Source: DAHVFY01 sp040388665 (GTDB taxonomy: Bacteria > Chlamydiota > Chlamydiia > Chlamydiales > Rhabdochlamydiaceae). From it: a DNA stretch of 13,988 bases. How positions within the stretch are numbered: the stretch's first letter is position 1; every line of letters starts with the position of its first letter. Below the pieces are notes generated by a model that saw nothing but the letters and a program-made list of their open reading frames with translations, did not search any database and was not told the DNA's origin. The translations under genes and the position numbers were made by a program. The DNA lies in the NCBI GenBank assembly GCA_040388665.1, contig JAZKBL010000045.1, forward strand, positions 1 through 13,988, given 5' to 3'. Positions 13,976-13,988 of this stretch are shown piece after piece.

Positions 13976-13988
13976 GAAAGTCGAGAGT

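Noticed and set aside
1..13988. tRNA, rRNA, CRISPR array, insertion sequence or phage attachment site
   Set aside because: The genes leave gaps of only 13 to 114 nt and none contains cloverleaf-like sequence, regularly spaced repeats or transposase remnants.

Overview
All eleven genes in this window lie on the minus strand and are tightly packed. There is no gene-free stretch over 300 bases; the largest gap is 114 nt. The set suggests a Gram-negative obligate-intracellular bacterium of the Chlamydiota, most likely one of the amoeba- or arthropod-associated lineages rather than Chlamydia itself. The main clues are a long two-half ThyX of the chlamydial type, a TyrP-like aromatic amino acid permease, moderate-to-low G+C, and a candidate host-directed protein with a C-terminal CaaX box. 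The taxonomic call is inference from gene families; no rRNA or other phylogenetic marker is present.

Reading in the direction of transcription (right to left), the layout starts with a YjbH-like outer-membrane/exopolysaccharide protein (13975-11840). It is followed after a 65-nt gap by eight genes with no intergenic space: thyX, a tyrP-like permease, a signal-peptide-bearing GT90/CAP10 glycosyltransferase, uvrB, a GT9 (heptosyltransferase-like) glycosyltransferase, a GmhA-like SIS-domain protein, and the permease and ATPase of an O-antigen-type ABC exporter (Wzm/Wzt-like). Adjacent genes in this run overlap by 8, 17, 26, 4, 4, 4 and 1 nt, so it is very probably one transcription unit with translational coupling. 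After a 114-nt gap of about 13% G+C comes an unrecognised 471-residue protein with its own strong sigma70-type promoter. Last is the 5' part of an O-antigen ligase/polymerase-family membrane protein that runs off the left edge of the window.

The working picture is a surface-glycan cluster. GT9 and the SIS protein would supply or assemble heptose-like or other sugars, Wzm/Wzt would flip the finished glycan across the inner membrane, and the ligase-family protein would attach (or polymerise) it. The GT90 enzyme may decorate glycans outside the cytoplasm, and YjbH may act at the outer membrane. Two DNA-metabolism genes (thyX, uvrB) and an amino acid permease share the same transcription unit.

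The strongest candidate for something new is the 471-residue protein. It has a Ser-rich N-terminus, its own AT-rich promoter, and the C-terminus K-K-S-G-C-F-I-C, a textbook eukaryotic prenylation signal. I infer a candidate host-membrane-targeted effector inserted into a glycan locus. Secondary points of interest are the way the two halves of ThyX split the family's catalytic motif between them, the loss of GmhA catalytic residues in the SIS protein, and a pair of mutually exclusive hairpins in the leader of the ligase-like gene.
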